Shown here: positions 61,363 through 64,000 of the stretch, one piece after another
Numbering within the stretch: position 1 is the first letter of the stretch
Layout of the letters: each line of letters begins with the position of its first letter
Translations under genes and position numbers: made by a program
Notes under the pieces: generated by a model
Database searches by the model: none
What the model was told of the DNA's origin: nothing
Seen by the model: only the letters and a program-made list of their open reading frames with translations
NCBI GenBank assembly: GCA_963565915.1
Contig: OY751489.1
Span: 3,844,001-3,908,000 of the forward strand
Reading direction: 5' to 3'
Source of the DNA: Entoloma clypeatum
Taxonomy: Eukaryota; Basidiomycota; Agaricomycetes; Agaricales; Entolomataceae
DNA length: 64,000 bases

Positions 61363-64000
61363 TAGTTTTTAAGTAATCCAAAGTACGGGATAAACTTGCT
61401 AAAGAGGACTTTCCCCAGATTCTTAGTTAAAAGGTCTGCAGGGTTATTCACTCCTTTGATGAATTCGACCGTAATAATCCCTTTGGATACTTTTTCTCTG
61501 ACGAAGTGGAATCACATGTCGATGTGCTTGGACCGCTTTTCAGTTACAGGGTTGGATGCGATAAAGACGGAGCCACTGTTGTCTCCATAGATCGGAACTG
61601 ATCCGATCTGCATTCCAAGTTCGGCAAGCATGCTTCTAAGCCATGTCACTGCGCGACTGCAATCTGATAGCGCCATGTACTCTGCTTCTGTGGAAGAGAG
61701 GGCAATGGTTTTCTGTGCTGACAAAACCCATGTTACTGCTCCAGACGCCAGCGATATGAAGTAACCAGTGGTTGACTTCCTGGTGTTTTCATCTGATGCC
61801 CAATCGGAGTCTGTAAATGTGTAGATCCCTTTCCCAGAATAGCCATCGTACATGATCGTGTAATCTTTTGTCGCCCTCAAATACCTGCAAATATCCCTAG
61901 CCACTTCTAAATGGCGTTTGGTAGGATTTGCGGAAAATTGGGACATTTTGATCACTGCGAAACAAATGTCGGGTCTTGTCCTGATCATTAAGTACAATAG
62001 TGATCCGATGACGGATTGGTACGTGGATCTGAGTTCTGCATTGGGTTCATCTTCAGACTTCATGGGTTTGTAGCCTGTCGGGAGTGGGGTATGGGTGGCA
62101 TTGGATTCGCTCATCCCCATTCGTGCGAGAATTTTCTCAAGGTAAGGTACTTGATCAATGAAGATCTTCTTCCCACGTTGCCTTATTTGGATTGAGAGAA
62201 ATTCTTTCGGTTCCCCATTAGACACTAGGTGGCCTAGGTCCCTACATTCCCATGTTGTCATGAAGGCCTTCTTCTTTTCCAGCGTGTATTCCCGGTTTGT
62301 GCCGAGAAAAGCAGAGTCATCGACATAAATGACAGCGATTACAGTTTCCCCTTTGGTACTTGTGTGAATGAAAACTCCCACATCGGAGTGAAGCCTGACA
62401 AAACCGAGCTTTTTCATGGAGGAATCGAGTTCCCTCCACCAGGCTAATGCGGACTGCTTAAGTCCGTATAGGGCTTTGTATAGTCGGTACATGAAGTGTT
62501 CTTTCCCTTTTACTATGTAGCCCTCAGGCTGTCGCATGTAAATTACCTCACGGAGTGTTCCATAGAGGAAGGCTGATGAGACGTTTAAGAATGTCATGAA
62601 CCACCCTTCAAGGGCTGTCAATGCCAGAATTAACCACACAGTCTTGTACCTCACTACCAGTGAGAAGATCTGATCGAAATTGATCCCTTCTACCTGTGAG
62701 AAGCCTTTTGCAACAAGGCGCGCTTTCAGGCGGCCGTCGGATTTTTCATTGTAAACCCATTTGTTCCTTAGAGCCTTCCTCCCTGCAGGTAGGGGTACTA
62801 ACTCTGTGATCACCCCGCGGCTTTTGAGCATGTCTAGCTCTTTTTGTTCTGCCGCATACCAATCTTCTTTGTTCGGAAGAGAGTATATATCTTTGTGTGA
62901 CATTTCGATGATGCCCACTTGGATAGAGATTGCCTCCATTAGGAGATTGTTCATCCATGCTGTTTGACCGCCTAATCTATGTCTTCGATCCATTTTTTCA
63001 AGATCAGAAGCAGGGGTGTCTTCCCCATAGATGCTACCTGGCATTCTCCAAACTTGTCGTTCCCTGATCGGTCGATCTGGTACTTGTTCGGGCTCCGGAG
63101 TGGGTACTCGTGGCTCGTCATCGGGCTCGCTATGCGGCAAATCATCATCTGATTCAGGGTGATCCTGTACAGTAGGAACAGGGTCATGAGGTGTTTTGTT
63201 ATGACTGTCATTGTCATCATTTCCGGGGATGAGGTCCTCAAACTCATCAGCCGGTTCTGGGTTTTCCATTTCTGGATGGTTTTCTGGCAAAGGGTCGATG
63301 TGGCATCTAGGGTACTTGCTCTCATCAAAGATCGCTTTCCAACCCATGAAAATCATATTGGTCTCAGGATCCATGAAACAGTATCCTTTGACTCCTGGTT
63401 TTGATCCGAGATAAATCATCAATCGTGATCTGGATTCCAGGGAGTTTCTCCGTTTTTCTTTTGGGATATATACATATGCCTGGCATCCGAAGACTCTGAC
63501 ACTTGACATGTCGGGGATCTCATTAGTCACCCTGAAGTAAGGGGTTTTCCATTCAAGACGCTGCATGGGTGTTCTGTTGTAGAGGAACACTGCATGTTCC
63601 AAACAGAATTCCCACCACATAGGTGGTAAACACACGTCGAAGCGCAAGGCCTGAGATTTTTCCCATAGAGTCCGATTGATCCTCTCTGCTCTACCATTCT
63701 GCTGATGCTGATATGGGAGCGTGATGTCGATCAGAATTCCATGATCGGCAAGTACATCCTTGTATTCGTCGAACTCTCCACCACCATCAACTCGCCACTT
63801 TTTAGGAGTAGCAGCAAACTGATTCTGGATCATTGCAAGAAATTGTCTTAGTGCCGTAATGGCATCAGACTTCTTTCTAAGCAAGACGACCCAGACATGG
63901 GATGAAAAGTCGTCCAAAAACGTAAGGAAATATTTGTATTTATGGTAAGATGCCGTGGATATCTGTTTAAGATCGGAGTGGATAAGATCGAAGGTTTCGG
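61363..64000 (-). pseudogene. pol: Copia-2 copy B Pol (integrase to RNase H)
   Basis: Open from the window edge to a TGA at 61512-61514 (KHIDM-stop), after which the C-terminal tail is readable to about 61363. Integrase motifs RVDGGGEF and QNGRAER are present. RT motif A has Asn in place of Asp (FLNVSSAFLYG), as in copy A. YVDDSAFLG and the RNase H motifs are present. Also shared with A are LVVRYKTVW, where copia-1 has the conserved PVIRFETIR. Confidence 0.93.

Larger units (their letters stand above)
60986..64000 (-). mobile_element. Ty1/copia element copia-2, copy B (3' part)
   Basis: 3' LTR 60986-61297 and gag-pol from RNase H back to the integrase, cut by the window edge. The flanking AAAGT (60981-60985) is the expected target duplication. 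It is inserted in the MULE gene. The coding part is indistinguishable in translation from copy A, yet its LTR is about 5 percent different. Confidence 0.95.

Noticed and set aside
1..64000. CRISPR arrays, bacterial operons, rRNA or tRNA genes
   Set aside because: No regular direct repeats with unique spacers, no rRNA-like blocks and no complete tRNA cloverleaf were seen; gene structure is eukaryotic.

Overview
The window is a transposon graveyard from a filamentous fungus, almost certainly an agaricomycete (mushroom-forming basidiomycete). The evidence is short introns (about 45-55 nt) with GT..AG ends, chromodomain Ty3/gypsy elements, a KDZ transposase with a CxC2-type cysteine cluster, a fungal MULE, and a Tad-like LINE. 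No species can be fixed from the sequence. Almost every coding stretch belongs to a mobile element or to a gene broken by one.

Left block, 1-13,971, is a three-layer nest, all on the minus strand. A Ty3/gypsy element (gypsy-2, 9,471-13,971) is split by a Ty1/copia element (copia-1, 3,510-9,470), itself split by a second gypsy (gypsy-1, 1-3,509). The far halves of all three lie beyond the left edge. Gypsy-2 also holds a 119-bp MITE.

Middle block, 14-36 kb, holds relics of spliced genes. These are a broken KDZ transposase, several unrecognised agaricomycete-type genes, and one divergent gene pair (26,409 minus / 26,601 plus) that still reads well. They are cut by two inverted, near-identical Tc1/mariner copies (one carrying a LINE in its end), a solo LTR, and hAT-type MITEs with 8-bp target duplications. 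A degenerate TTTGCCGG-type repeat runs through introns and exons of this block.

Right block, 36.9-56.2 kb, is a long palindrome (arms over 0.8 kb, 98-bp loop). Its left arm received copia-2 copy A (37,713-54,651). That element's 5' LTR received gypsy-A (37,962-49,064), which received gypsy-B (40,802-47,368). All three insertions have exact 5-bp target duplications (ATCTT, AGTAC, GGATG), so the order of events is certain. Gypsy-B is nearly intact and carries an extra ORF between pol and the 3' LTR.

The end, 56-64 kb, has a G-alpha P-loop fragment, an intact small cysteine-rich secreted protein gene (57,620-57,841), a 218-bp tandem duplication, a MULE with a demonstrable 47-nt intron, and copia-2 copy B (60,986 to the edge), which interrupts the MULE.

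Three themes are worth following. (1) All gypsy families here carry a 10-11 nt primer-binding site complementary to the predicted 5' end of their own transcript, which is Tf1/sushi-style self-priming; the copia families instead match the initiator-tRNA anticodon region. (2) There are accessory ORFs: one downstream of gypsy pol, conserved in two families, and one in the copia-1 leader. (3) CpG transitions and CGA-to-TGA stops dominate the decay, and both copia-2 copies share the same lesions, including loss of a reverse-transcriptase catalytic Asp, which suggests mobilisation in trans.
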